In this document: positions 35,200 to 44,781 of the stretch, piece after piece
How positions within the stretch are numbered: position 1 is the stretch's first letter
How the letters are laid out: each line of letters opens with the position of its first letter
DNA from: Bradyrhizobium sp. NAS80.1
GTDB taxonomy: Bacteria > Pseudomonadota > Alphaproteobacteria > Rhizobiales > Xanthobacteraceae
DNA: 64,000 bases
Reading direction: 5' to 3'
Assembly: GCF_001908205.1 (NCBI RefSeq)
Contig: NZ_LGHL01000048.1
Span: 1 to 64,000, forward strand
Position numbers and translations under genes: made by a program
The notes under the pieces: generated by a model
The model's database searches: none
Seen by the model: only the letters and a program-made list of their open reading frames with translations
Told to the model about the DNA's origin: nothing

Positions 35200-36816
35200 T
35201 CACATGCGAAATACGCCGAATCGCGTCTCGCGACGCGGGGTCCGGCTTGCAATATCGAGCAACAACGTCATCACATCGCGCGTTTCCGCCGGCTCGATTA
35301 CCCCGTCGACCCACAGATTTCGGGCAAAGTTGTAGGCGTTGGCGAAGGTTTCGTACTCGCGACGGATCGGGTCCTTGAATGCTTTCTCCACCTCCGCAGT
35401 CCACTCCTGACCATTGCGCTCGGCGATTTGCCGCCGCACCAGCGCAAGCGTCGTCGCCGCCTGCTCAGGCCCCATGATCGCAGCACGCCCGTTCGGCCAC
35501 ATGAACATGGCCGTGGGGCGAAAGGCTCGCCCGCACATCGCGAGATATCCCGCGCCGTATGATCCGCCGACGATGATCGTGTACTTCGGCACGGATGCGG
35601 AGCTCATCGCCGTGATGAACTTCGCGCCGGCCTTCGCAATGCCGCCAGCCTCCGCTTCGCGCCCGACCATGAAGCCCGAAACGTCGGCCAGAAACAGCAG
35701 CGGAACATCGCGCTGGCAACACAGATTGATGAAGTGGGTTGCCTTCAGCGCGGACTCGGTGAACAGGACGCCGGCATTCGCCAGAATTCCAACTTGATGG
35801 CCGTTGATGCGACCAAATCCCGTGATCAGCGTGTTGCCGTACTCGGCCTTGAACTCCTGCAACTCGCCCGCATCCAGCATGCACTTGAGGATGGCCCGGG
35901 TGTCGGTCGGCTTGCGAGCATCACGGCTCACGATCTCGTAAATCCGCTCAGCCGGATGCAGCGCAGGCGCCGGAGCAGCTTGTGTCCGGCGCGGGCGCGC
36001 GGAAGCGGGCAATTCCGCGACAAGCCGGCGCGTGATGGACAATGCATGGGCATCGTTCTCGGCCAGATGATCGGTCACCCCGCTCACGCGGCTGTGCATC
36101 GTCGCACCACCCAAGGCCTCGGCATCGGTCAGTTCACCGGTCGCGGCCTGAACCAGCTGTGGTCCGCCAAGGTACATAAACCCTTGCCCCCGCACGATCA
36201 CGACCTCGTCGCACAGCGCAGGAATGTAGGCACCGCCGGCCGTACAGGCACCCAGCACGACAGCGATCTGCGGAATGCCGTCCGCGGACATTCCAACCTG
36301 GTTGTGGAAGATCGAACCGAACAGCCCCTCATCGGGAAAGATGTTGGCCTGATCGGGCAGGAATGCACCGCCGGAGTCCACCAATGTGATGCAGGGCAGG
36401 CGGTTGTCCCAGGCGAAGCGCTGCGCGCGCACGTGCTTCCGGCAGGTCATTCCAAAATACGTGCCACCCTTCACCGTGGCGTCGTTGGCGATGATCATGC
36501 ATGAACGCCCGGCGATCGTGCCGACGCCTGTGATCAGCCCCGCGCCCGGGGGAACACCTTCATAGAGTCCCTCGCCGGCAAGATCGGCCAGTTCGAGAAA
36601 GGGCGAGCCTGGATCAATTAAGACATCGATGCGCTCGCGCGCCAGGAGCTTGCCGCGCTCACGATGCTTTCGCCGGGCGGCGTCGGGACCCCCGACTCTT
36701 GCCGCACGGCGTCGCTCAAACAGATCATCCAGCAGCTTCCGATAGGCTTCTCGGTTCAGATCCGCTTCTGAAGCAACCGATGCCGTCTCGAGGTTCTCGA
36801 CCAGTCCGCCAGTCAT
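35200..36816 (-). CDS. Acyl-CoA carboxylase carboxyltransferase subunit, methylcrotonyl-CoA type
   Basis: A 538-residue beta subunit, the usual length for MCC beta. The crotonase-like halves are clear: DSGGAFLPDQANIFPDEGLFG is cut here to its core, GACTAGGAYIPALCDE forms the acyl-CoA oxyanion site, and FLADVSGFMVGREAEAGGI and GGSYGAGYLAMCGRAF form the biotin site. The F-P-D motif after DSGGAFLP is typical of MCC rather than propionyl-CoA carboxylase. It lies 4 bases after the ligase-like gene. Confidence 0.9.
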   Translation of the reverse strand: MTGGLVENLETASVASEADLNREAYRKLLDDLFERRRAARVGGPDAARRKHRERGKLLARERIDVLIDPGSPFLELADLAGEGLYEGVPPGAGLITGVGTIAGRSCMIIANDATVKGGTYFGMTCRKHVRAQRFAWDNRLPCITLVDSGGAFLPDQANIFPDEGLFGSIFHNQVGMSADGIPQIAVVLGACTAGGAYIPALCDEVVIVRGQGFMYLGGPQLVQAATGELTDAEALGGATMHSRVSGVTDHLAENDAHALSITRRLVAELPASARPRRTQAAPAPALHPAERIYEIVSRDARKPTDTRAILKCMLDAGELQEFKAEYGNTLITGFGRINGHQVGILANAGVLFTESALKATHFINLCCQRDVPLLFLADVSGFMVGREAEAGGIAKAGAKFITAMSSASVPKYTIIVGGSYGAGYLAMCGRAFRPTAMFMWPNGRAAIMGPEQAATTLALVRRQIAERNGQEWTAEVEKAFKDPIRREYETFANAYNFARNLWVDGVIEPAETRDVMTLLLDIASRTPRRETRFGVFRM

Positions 36817-36820
36817 ACCC

Positions 36821-38207
36821 TCACATCCCTCTCAATTCAGGCATCTTGCGCAGCGTCAACGACAGCTTTCGTGCGCCGGGCTTTTCGAAGAAGTTCGCGT
36901 CGATGATCGTGACGTCTGCCTTGACCGACAGCGCGTTTCGAATGCGCCCCTCGATATTGCTCTTGAGGACCGCATCGCCTTTCGGATCCCCTCCCTCGGC
37001 GCGCTCGACGAGAACCTTCAGATTGTCTTGGGTCGTGTGACCGGGGAAGTCGGCGACAACGCGCATAACGCGATTTGTCCCCGGCGTTGCGGCAACAACG
37101 TCCTGGACTGCCGACGGAAACAGATTGACCCCTCGCACGATCAGCATGTCGTCGGTGCGACCGAAACACCGGACGGCGGGCGTTGTCCGCACCCCACCCG
37201 AGCGTCCGTCGCTCGTCACGATGACATGGTCGCCACTTCGGAACCGCAACACCGGCGACGCCTCGCGTCCAAGCGCAGTATAGACAAGCTCGCCTGTCGC
37301 GCCGACATCGAAAGGACGCACGTCGCCGCTTTCCGGATCGATCAGCTCAACCAGGATATGATCGGGCGCGACCATGTACATGCCGTCGTCGGCGTTGCTC
37401 TCGGCCCAATAAGTGCACCCCAGATCGGTGCCCCCCCATCAGCTCGCGGCACGTCGCATTCCAGCGCTGCTCAATCGCCTGACGCACGGCCGGAATGCCG
37501 CCGCCGGGTTCTCCGCCCACGATCAGGCATTCGACGCCAAGCTCAGCTGCTTCGACGCCGGCGAGCTCTTTTGCCTTCTCCGCGAGGAAGAGCAGAAAGT
37601 TCGGAGTGCCGACGATGCAACGCGGACGAAGATCGCGGCAGGCGATCAGCAAACGGTCGAAGCCGCCGTCCGCGCCGATCGGAATATCGCGCGCCCCCAG
37701 ATACTGGATTGCCTGGAAAATCGGAATGCCGCCGACAAATCCCTTGCTCATGGAGAAGCCGTGCAGCACGAGATCTCCCGGCCTCATCCCGCACGCGAAC
37801 AGTGCGCGCGCAGTCATTTCCTGCCAGGCAAGCACATCTGCCTCAGTCAAGCCGACATAGGACGGACTGCCCGTGGTGCCAGAGGAAGCCTGGATCTGCA
37901 CCACGTCTTCGAGCGACGCTGCAAGATGTTCGCCGAGCGGGGGCATTCCGGCAAGGCTGTCGCGCAAGTCCTGCTTGGTCGTGAACGGCACGCGCGCCAG
38001 ATCCTCGATCGTACGGATACGCGACACGTCGATATTCGCCGCGTGGAAGCGGCGCCGATAAAAGGCCGAGCGCGCCGCGAGATAATCGAGCTGCACGCTG
38101 AGACGGTGTTCCTGAAGATCGCGGATCGCCGACGGGGACGCTGTCTCCACCCCGCTGAAGGTCGCGGCAATCGCATGGGAAAATGCCAACGGCTTACGAA
38201 ATCGCAT
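36821..38207 (-). pseudogene. Phenylacetate-CoA ligase-like gene with a one-base frameshift
   Basis: Two frames that together make one PaaK-like adenylate-forming ligase of about 461 residues. The first part (from the ATG at 38207, AAGGGAGAG upstream) runs to CRELMGG and includes SSGTTGSPSYVG. The second part begins in the other frame just before MYMVAPDHILVELIDPESG and ends at 36821. The break is at a run of seven C (37431-37437, G on the coding strand). With six bases the sequence reads MGGTDLGCTYWAESNADDG and joins the halves exactly. A sequencing error is more likely than true inactivation. It heads the operon with the carboxylase genes. Confidence 0.85.
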
Positions 38208-38285
38208 CTCACTCTCCCTTTTGGCGATCCACAAACGACGACGCCGAGTCCGGACGTTCAATTGTTAGATGGCCTCGCGCAAGAA

Positions 38286-38303
38286 AACAAGCGGTTGACC
38301 GTT
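38286..38303. promoter_or_regulatory. Candidate TetR operator upstream of the carboxylase operon
   Basis: AACAAGCGGTTGACCGTT contains the inverted repeat CGGT-TG-ACCG. Seventeen of 18 bases match the site at 46513-46530 in the divergent hydratase promoter. It lies 79 bases upstream of the ligase-like gene and 48 bases past the TetR stop. Confidence 0.6.
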
Positions 38304-38350
38304 TTTTTATTGGTCACAGCCGCAACGCGGCTCGGGCCACCCGGGGCGCG

Positions 38351-38950
38351 CTACTTCTTGATCAGGCCGATACCTTGCAGCACCAATTCGCGGTAGATTT
38401 CGATGATCTCGTCCTGAGACAATCTCCCCCGGGGGCGATACCAGTTGCACACGCCGGTGAGCATGGCGATCACTGCGTAAGTCGTCACTTTGGGATCACG
38501 CACCCGCCAGATCTTTTCCTTGTTTCCCCACTCGAGGATATCGCGCAGCTTGCGTTCGTACGTTTCGCGAAGCCGCACGATCTCGTTCAGGTGAGGCCCG
38601 GACAGGCTGCGGAGCTCCATGTTGCCGATGAAGACCTCCTCCCGCCGAGCCGTGTGCCAGCGCAGGTGGAATGCAACGAACGCCTCGAGCGCCGCAAGCG
38701 GCGTCTCGGGGCCCTCCAGATCCTTAGCCAAACCGTCAAGCAGTTCGACCAGGACCTCCTTGAGCAGCGAGTAAAGGAAATCTTCCTTGTATTTTATGTA
38801 GTTATAGAGCGACCCGGCCTGGATTCCGACATCATCAGCAAGGTCGCGAAGTTTCATCGCCTCGAAACCATGCTGATAGATGCGTTTGATGGCGGCCTTC
38901 CGGATGGTCTCCTTGGTCTTAACCCCGGTCGAGCCTGTGGTCCTTGCCAT
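38351..38950 (-). CDS. TetR-family regulator of the acyl-CoA catabolic cluster
   Basis: A 199-residue protein. The N-terminal helix-turn-helix spans about 12-55 (KETIRKAAIKRIYQHGFEAM, then LADDVGIQAGSLYNYIKYKEDF). The C-terminal helical domain is of the acyl-CoA-responsive kind (FadR/PaaR/KstR2-like), with LRETYERKLRDILEWG. The ATG at 38950 has AAGGGA upstream. It lies between two transport/catabolic operons. The palindromes at 38286, 45651 and 46513 are its probable targets. An acyl-CoA intermediate is the expected inducer. Confidence 0.85.
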   Translation of the reverse strand: MARTTGSTGVKTKETIRKAAIKRIYQHGFEAMKLRDLADDVGIQAGSLYNYIKYKEDFLYSLLKEVLVELLDGLAKDLEGPETPLAALEAFVAFHLRWHTARREEVFIGNMELRSLSGPHLNEIVRLRETYERKLRDILEWGNKEKIWRVRDPKVTTYAVIAMLTGVCNWYRPRGRLSQDEIIEIYRELVLQGIGLIKK

Positions 38951-39038
38951 CAATTCGTCCCTTCATGCCGATTCTGCGATCCTACATATAGCATTTCGAA
39001 CGCAGAAAACGGGCGTGAAGGCATGGGCTTATGCACCC

Positions 39039-40205
39039 CTACTCTGGGACGCGGACAAAGCGCGCATTCTTGAAATCGTTCTGCAAGACACGCACCGGCG
39101 AGTCCGAGAAGTGCTTGCTGGGCGAAAAGCCGAACGGAGCCGTAGCGCCGTTCACGGAAAACTTCTTGCCGCTCTCGAGTTGGCCGATAACGCAATCGCG
39201 TGTGAGGTCCTTCTCGCAGGCGCGCATCGACTGGATCAGGATGCTGGCGCCACTGTAGGACGCCATCGTGTAACGGTTCACCTTCTTCATTTCGTCGGCG
39301 GATAGATACTTCTTGGCGACTTCCACGAACGGCGCGGCGTCGGCATCGGAAAGATCGGCCATGTAATCGGCCGTGTAGTAGCCGTCACCCGCCTCGCCCG
39401 AGAGCTGCTGCACGATGGGGAGGTGGGCGGTCCACACCGTCCCCACACGCAAATCCTTCAAGCCGAGCTTCTTGGCTTCCTTGAAGATCGCGACGTTCTC
39501 CGCAATGATGCCGCCCGACGCTATGAATCCCACATTCTCGTTCTGGACGCGCAGCATTTCGGCCGAGAAGTCCTTCTGGCCGCGCTTATACGGAATCTCC
39601 AGCACGTTCTTCAAACCAAAGTCCTTAACCGCGCGCTGGTAGCCGAGCAGGTTGTTCGCGCCGAAGTCGTCGTCCTGGTAGATCACGCCGAAACGGGCGT
39701 CCTTCTTGCCCAACTTTTCGACCGCGTACTTGACCACCGCATAAAGGGCGTTGCCATAGTCGGTCCCGATGACAAAGATGTTCTTCTTGACCGGATTGTA
39801 GGCCTGCTCGGCCGGGTTAATCGAAACGATGGTAAGGACCTTCTGTTCGATGAACAACGGCATCATCGCGTTCAGATGACTGGTGCCCGAGGTCCCGGTA
39901 ACGGCGAACACGCCTTCAGCCAAAAGCTTCTGGGCCGCCTGGAACGCGCGCGCCGGGACGTAACCGTCGTCCTCGGTCACCGCAACAACTTTGCGCCCCG
40001 CCACTCCGCCGGTAGCGTTGGCTTCCGCAAGCGCGACCTTGGTGCCGAGATAGTGCGCTTCGCCGGCAAAGCTCACAGGTCCAGTGAGCGGCAGCACCTC
40101 TCCAATCTTGATCTCCTTGTCGGTGATTCCGGGGTCGGCTGCATGCGCAGTACCGGCAAGTGCCCCCAGCATCAGAGCGCCCGCGACTCTTCTCATCAAA
40201 TGCAT
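39039..40205 (-). CDS. ABC transporter substrate-binding protein, branched-chain/amide type (second system)
   Basis: A 388-residue periplasmic binding protein with a signal peptide (AHA-AD near 22-24). Motifs include IGEVLPLTGPVSFAGEA and the ligand loop FAVTGTSGTSHLNAMM. It is only distantly similar to the one at 27302. It is the last transporter gene of the operon that starts at 45569 and precedes the TetR gene. GGGAG lies 7 bases upstream of the ATG at 40205. A carboxylic acid activated by the adjacent ligase is a plausible ligand. Confidence 0.9.
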   Translation of the reverse strand: MHLMRRVAGALMLGALAGTAHAADPGITDKEIKIGEVLPLTGPVSFAGEAHYLGTKVALAEANATGGVAGRKVVAVTEDDGYVPARAFQAAQKLLAEGVFAVTGTSGTSHLNAMMPLFIEQKVLTIVSINPAEQAYNPVKKNIFVIGTDYGNALYAVVKYAVEKLGKKDARFGVIYQDDDFGANNLLGYQRAVKDFGLKNVLEIPYKRGQKDFSAEMLRVQNENVGFIASGGIIAENVAIFKEAKKLGLKDLRVGTVWTAHLPIVQQLSGEAGDGYYTADYMADLSDADAAPFVEVAKKYLSADEMKKVNRYTMASYSGASILIQSMRACEKDLTRDCVIGQLESGKKFSVNGATAPFGFSPSKHFSDSPVRVLQNDFKNARFVRVPE

Positions 40206-40233
40206 CACTTTCTCCCTGTCGTTTCTATGGATT

Positions 40234-41280
40234 TCAGTAACGGAACGGCCAGTTGCTCCAAAGTCGCTTCGCATCGCGCCACAGCCCGATCAGTCCGTCG
40301 GGCTGTACCCGCAGTACGGTCATGATCACGACGCCATAGATCAGGCCTCGCACCTCGAGCGCGCGCGTCGAAAAGGTCTCCGTCAACCCGCTGCCAAGCG
40401 CATCAAACAACCACCTCGTGAACTCGGGCAGCAGCGACATGAAAATGGTGCCGAGAATGGCACCTGCGATCGACCCCAGCCCCCCGACGATGATCATCGC
40501 CAGAGCTTCGATGCTCACGAGTACGGCGAAGCTATCGACATTGATGTAACGCACCTGGTAGGCGGCGAGCGCCCCGGCCGCGCCGGTGAAGAACGCCGAG
40601 AGAGCAAAGGCCATCAGCTTGTAGGCAACCAGATTGATGCCCATCATCTCGGCCGCGATGTCGTGGTCCCGGATGGCGACAAAGGCGCGTCCGATCCGGC
40701 TACGCATCACGTTCATGGCCGCGGCAACGAACAGCACACAGGCCGCCAGGCTGAAATAATAGAACGACACCTTGCCGGCGAGCGAAATGCCGAGCAGATC
40801 GGCCGCCGGAAGTGACAGACCGGCTGATCCGCGCGTCAGCCAATCCAGGTTCAGGATCGAGTGCGTCACGATGATCGTGAACGCGAGCGTCGTGATCGCG
40901 AGATAAAGTCCCTTCAACCGCAGCGAGGGAATACCGACCAGCAGGGATAATGCCGCCGCCAAAAGACCGCCGCAGATGATGCCTGGAATGATAGGCACCG
41001 CGTAGTCGACGGCGAGGACGGCCGCGGTGTAGGCGCCTATCGCCAGAAAACCGGCGTGACCGAGCGAGATGAGGCCACACACTCCTGTCAGCAGGTTGAG
41101 GCCAACTACGCCAATCGCGGTGATGAGAATGGTGGTCGCCAGCGCCAGTACATAGGAGCTCGCAACCCACGGCAAGGCCATGCAGCCCACCAGCAACATC
41201 GCAGTCCATGCCTTGACCGCGCCGGAGTCGGTCAGCGCCACCAGCTCGAGGTAACTCTGCTTGAAATGTCCCGCCCGCAT
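40234..41280 (-). CDS. LivM-like permease (second system)
   Basis: A 348-residue membrane protein. The LivM core NLLTGVCGLISLGHAGFLA is clear, and the loop IRDHDIAAEMMGINLVAYKL contacts the ATPase. It begins at the last base of the livH-like stop (TGATG), showing translational coupling. Confidence 0.92.
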   Translation of the reverse strand: MRAGHFKQSYLELVALTDSGAVKAWTAMLLVGCMALPWVASSYVLALATTILITAIGVVGLNLLTGVCGLISLGHAGFLAIGAYTAAVLAVDYAVPIIPGIICGGLLAAALSLLVGIPSLRLKGLYLAITTLAFTIIVTHSILNLDWLTRGSAGLSLPAADLLGISLAGKVSFYYFSLAACVLFVAAAMNVMRSRIGRAFVAIRDHDIAAEMMGINLVAYKLMAFALSAFFTGAAGALAAYQVRYINVDSFAVLVSIEALAMIIVGGLGSIAGAILGTIFMSLLPEFTRWLFDALGSGLTETFSTRALEVRGLIYGVVIMTVLRVQPDGLIGLWRDAKRLWSNWPFRY

Positions 41281-42152
41281 CAGACTCGCTCCACGTTGCG
41301 CGTGCCAAACAGGCCGAAGGGTCGAATCATCAGAACCACCAGAATGATCACAAAGCCGATGATCTCCTTGAGGCCGCGCCCTACGTAGCCCTCGCCGAGG
41401 TTCTCAAGGATGCCAATGATGAAGCCGCCCGCGGCCGAGCCGCCTACCGCGTCGAGCCCGCCGAGGATCGTCGCTGGAAATCCCCGCAGACCGAAGGCCG
41501 ACATATCCGGGCCGAGTTCATAGATTGTCGAGATCAGGAGCCCGGCCAGTCCGGCAGTACTCGCGGCGAGCACCCAGGCCAGCGCATAGATCCGCCGCAC
41601 ATCGATGCCCATCAATAGCGCGACGGTCTCGTCGTTGGCGGCGGCGCGCATGGCAATGCCGGAGCGCGTATAGCGGTAGAACACCGCGAATCCCGCCATG
41701 ATCGCGAGCAACAATCCGATCGCGATGGCCTGCGCCAGATAGAGACGAACGGGACCGAGCGACAAAACGATGTCTCCCGGCGAAGCCGAAAATTCCAGCG
41801 GCGCTGCGCCCCAGACCAGAACGACCAGTGACCTGATGAAGACTGCAAGGCCGACCGTCATCATCACGATCGAGATCGTAGGCTCCCCGATCATCGGACG
41901 GATCAGGACAAATTCAATGACGAGACCGAGCAGCACCGACACTACAATGACAACCGGCACCAGGCCCCAGAAGCCGAGCGCGGTGTGAACGCCGATAGTG
42001 TGGGCGATGTATGCGTTCAGCATCATCATCTCACCCAGGGCGAAGTTGATGACCCGGGTCGCCCGGTAAATAATAGCGAACCCGATCGCGACGAGACCGT
42101 AGATTGCGCCGACCGCCAGCCCCGACCCAAGGAGAGCAAAGAAATAGTTCAA
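41280..42152 (-). CDS. LivH-like permease (second system)
   Basis: A 290-residue membrane protein with YGLVAIGFAIIYRATRVINF at the start, the LivH signature, and the loop AAANDETVALLMGIDVRRIY. The start is a TTG at 42152 that overlaps the stop of the acyl-CoA ligase gene by 4 bases (TTGA); GGAG lies 8 bases upstream. Confidence 0.92.
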   Translation of the reverse strand: MNYFFALLGSGLAVGAIYGLVAIGFAIIYRATRVINFALGEMMMLNAYIAHTIGVHTALGFWGLVPVVIVVSVLLGLVIEFVLIRPMIGEPTISIVMMTVGLAVFIRSLVVLVWGAAPLEFSASPGDIVLSLGPVRLYLAQAIAIGLLLAIMAGFAVFYRYTRSGIAMRAAANDETVALLMGIDVRRIYALAWVLAASTAGLAGLLISTIYELGPDMSAFGLRGFPATILGGLDAVGGSAAGGFIIGILENLGEGYVGRGLKEIIGFVIILVVLMIRPFGLFGTRNVERV

Positions 42153-44008
42153 GCTCGTGCTCCATAAAGCTCGGAGATTTCTTGCGCGAATTTCTGTTCG
42201 ATCGATTTGCGCCGAACCTTCATGGTGGCGGTGAGCTCACCGTCGTCATGATCAAGCTCCTTGCTCAGCAGAGCGAACTTGCGCACCTGCGCCACCCGTG
42301 CGAAGCGGGAATTGGCTTTCTGCACGTCCTGCCCGATCAGCTCACGCACCTCGGCGAGCAATGTCAGGCTGCGAAACGTCGTGAACGAGAGCTGACGCTC
42401 CTGCGCCCACTTGCCCACGGTGTCGTAATCGATCTGGATCAGCGCCGAGACGAAGTTGCGGCCATCCCCGACCACGATGGCCTCGCGCACATAAGCGCTC
42501 TCCTTCAGCGCGTGTTCGATTTCCGAAGGCGAAATGTTCTTGCCTCCGGACGTGATGATGAGATCCTTCTTGCGGTCGATGATCTGCACCTCGCCGTCGA
42601 CGACCGCCGCGATATCCCCGGACGCGATCCAGCCGTCATTCATCACCGCTGCCGTCGCTTCGGGAGCGTCTAGATAGCCCAGAAATACGGTCGGCCCTTT
42701 CATCAGCAGCTCGCCGTCCTCACCGAGGCGATACTGAAGCGAGGGGATCGGAACACCGACACATCCGAAGGCAGTTCGTCCCGGCTGCTGCTGAAAGGCG
42801 ACGGCGGCCGTTTCCGTCATCCCGTAGACCTGGTAGATCGGAAGTCCGATGCAGCGGAAGAACAGGAGCGTCTCGGGCGACACTGATGCCGCTCCGCAGA
42901 AGCAGGCGGCAGCACGATAGAGACCCAGGAACCGCTGAATGTTGCGGAACATCAGCACATAGAGCAACCACGCCGCGGTCCTGTCGCGCAGGCTCCTCCG
43001 CTGGCCGCCGGCCGCAATCTCGCGCCGCGCGATAGGCAATGCCCGCGATAGCGCAAACTGATACGCCCAGCGGTGCAGCGGATAGGATTCCCTGATCTTG
43101 ATATCGATGGTCTGCTGTAGCTTTTCCCAGATGCGCGGAACGCCGAGGAACAGGGTCGGCCCGATTTCGCGCAGGTCCGCAGAAACGGTATCGACCGACT
43201 CCGCGAAATTCACCACGGAGCCGCAACAGAGCTGCATCACCGTCGAGAATGATCGCTCCGCGACGTGACAGAGCGGAAGATAGCAGAGAACCTCGTGGTT
43301 ATTTCCGTCGTAGCCGAAGGTATCGACAACGCTGCAGGCAGCTACCAGCATGTTTCGATGCGACAGCATCGCACCTTTGGGCGCGCCGGTTGTGCCCGAG
43401 GTGTAGACAATGATCGCGGGTTCGTCCGGCGAGCGCTCCGCCATTTGCTTCTTGTGAGCGACCAGCGCCGCAGGATCCTGCTCCAGCCGACGCCGGCCAC
43501 GCTCGATCAGGTCGGCGAAGCTGATCAGGCCATCCTCCTGATAGCCTCGCATGCCTTTGTCATCGACGTAGACGATCCAGGACAGATTGGGCAGGTCTGT
43601 CTGTCGGCGCGCTTCGAGGATCTTGTCGACCTGCTCCTGGTCGCCGCACACGACAACCCGCGCTCCGGAGTTCTGGAGGATGTAGGCCAGCTCCGGCCAG
43701 GGGCTGGTCGGATACAGACCGACACAAATCCCGCCGAGCGACTGCGACGCGAGGTCGGCATACATCCATTCCGGAACACCCTCGCCGGCGATCGCCATCC
43801 GATCGCCTGGCCCATATCCAAGCTCCGACAGCCCAAGCGCAACGAGATCCATGTTGCAGGCGTACTCGCCCCAAGTGACGCGCTTCCAGATGCCGAGCTC
43901 TTTTTCCCGGAAAGCGAGTCGATCCGGCTGGATCTCGCTCCAGAGCCGAACGAGTTGCGGCAGTGGTAGATTTCCGGCACGAGCCAGATCGCGTATCGGA
44001 TTGCTCAT
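42149..44008 (-). CDS. Long-chain-type acyl-CoA synthetase embedded in a Liv operon
   Basis: A 619-residue ligase of the FadD15/ACSL group, longer than the other two in the window. Motifs are VYTSGTTGAPKGAMLSHRNM, YGMTETAAVAFQQQ, WIASGDIAAVVDG and ITSGGKNISPSEIE. It has a long helical insert (about 290-360) typical of the group. It overlaps both neighbours by 4 bases and is therefore made with the importer, which suggests the importer carries its acid substrate. It is probably cytoplasmic or membrane-associated. Confidence 0.92.
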   Translation of the reverse strand: MSNPIRDLARAGNLPLPQLVRLWSEIQPDRLAFREKELGIWKRVTWGEYACNMDLVALGLSELGYGPGDRMAIAGEGVPEWMYADLASQSLGGICVGLYPTSPWPELAYILQNSGARVVVCGDQEQVDKILEARRQTDLPNLSWIVYVDDKGMRGYQEDGLISFADLIERGRRRLEQDPAALVAHKKQMAERSPDEPAIIVYTSGTTGAPKGAMLSHRNMLVAACSVVDTFGYDGNNHEVLCYLPLCHVAERSFSTVMQLCCGSVVNFAESVDTVSADLREIGPTLFLGVPRIWEKLQQTIDIKIRESYPLHRWAYQFALSRALPIARREIAAGGQRRSLRDRTAAWLLYVLMFRNIQRFLGLYRAAACFCGAASVSPETLLFFRCIGLPIYQVYGMTETAAVAFQQQPGRTAFGCVGVPIPSLQYRLGEDGELLMKGPTVFLGYLDAPEATAAVMNDGWIASGDIAAVVDGEVQIIDRKKDLIITSGGKNISPSEIEHALKESAYVREAIVVGDGRNFVSALIQIDYDTVGKWAQERQLSFTTFRSLTLLAEVRELIGQDVQKANSRFARVAQVRKFALLSKELDHDDGELTATMKVRRKSIEQKFAQEISELYGARA

Positions 44009-44781
44009 GCCGCTTCGCCCGCGCCGCCGAGATAGGCCGCCATCACCCGCGGATCCTGCGAGACCTGCGTTGGAGTGCCGTCGCCAATCTTCCGCCCAAA
44101 CTCCAGGACGACGACCTGATCCGATATATCCATCACGATGCCCATGTCATGCTCAACCATCAGCACCGTGACGTTGAGCTGCTCCTTGATATCGAGAATG
44201 AAACGCGCGATGTCCTCGGTTTCCTCCTGGTTCATGCCCGACACCATTTCATCAAGGAGAAGGAACCGCGGCTCGATGGCCAGCGCTCGACCGAGCTCCA
44301 CCCGCTTCTGCAAGCCGTACGACAACGTACCGACCGGCAGATCCCGCACATTCTGGATCTCAAGGAAGTCGATGATTTCCTCGACCCTGCGCCGGGCCCT
44401 GATCTCCTCGTTGCGGACACGCCCCCAATAGACCGCCGCCGTGAGCGGATCAGCCGAAAGCCGCGCGTGCATCCCGACTAGAATGTTGTCCACCACGGTG
44501 GCATGGGCGAAGACCGCCAGATTCTGGAACGTGCGACCCAGGCCGCGACTCGCCATGCGATAGGCCGGAGAGTTCGTGATGTCGCGCCGCTCGAAACTCA
44601 CCCGCCCGGTCGTCGGCGGCACGAGACCGCTGATCATGTTGAGGACAGTGGTCTTGCCGGCCCCGTTTGGGCCGATCAAGCTGCAGATCGTCCCCTGCTC
44701 AACGGAAAATGACACGTCCTGCACGGCCTGCACGCCGCCGAAGGCCTTGCCCAGCCCTTCGACATCCAGAATCGAACTCAC
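44005..44781 (-). CDS. LivG-like ATPase (second system)
   Basis: A 258-residue ATPase. Walker A is GPNGAGKTT, the Walker B region is FLLLDEMVSGMNQEE, and the signature region is LSYGLQKRVELGRAL, in the LivG manner. The GTG at 44781 overlaps the livF stop by 4 bases (GTGA). A GTG three codons upstream at 44790 is equally possible. The end overlaps the ligase start by 4 bases. Confidence 0.9.
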   Translation of the reverse strand: MSSILDVEGLGKAFGGVQAVQDVSFSVEQGTICSLIGPNGAGKTTVLNMISGLVPPTTGRVSFERRDITNSPAYRMASRGLGRTFQNLAVFAHATVVDNILVGMHARLSADPLTAAVYWGRVRNEEIRARRRVEEIIDFLEIQNVRDLPVGTLSYGLQKRVELGRALAIEPRFLLLDEMVSGMNQEETEDIARFILDIKEQLNVTVLMVEHDMGIVMDISDQVVVLEFGRKIGDGTPTQVSQDPRVMAAYLGGAGEAA

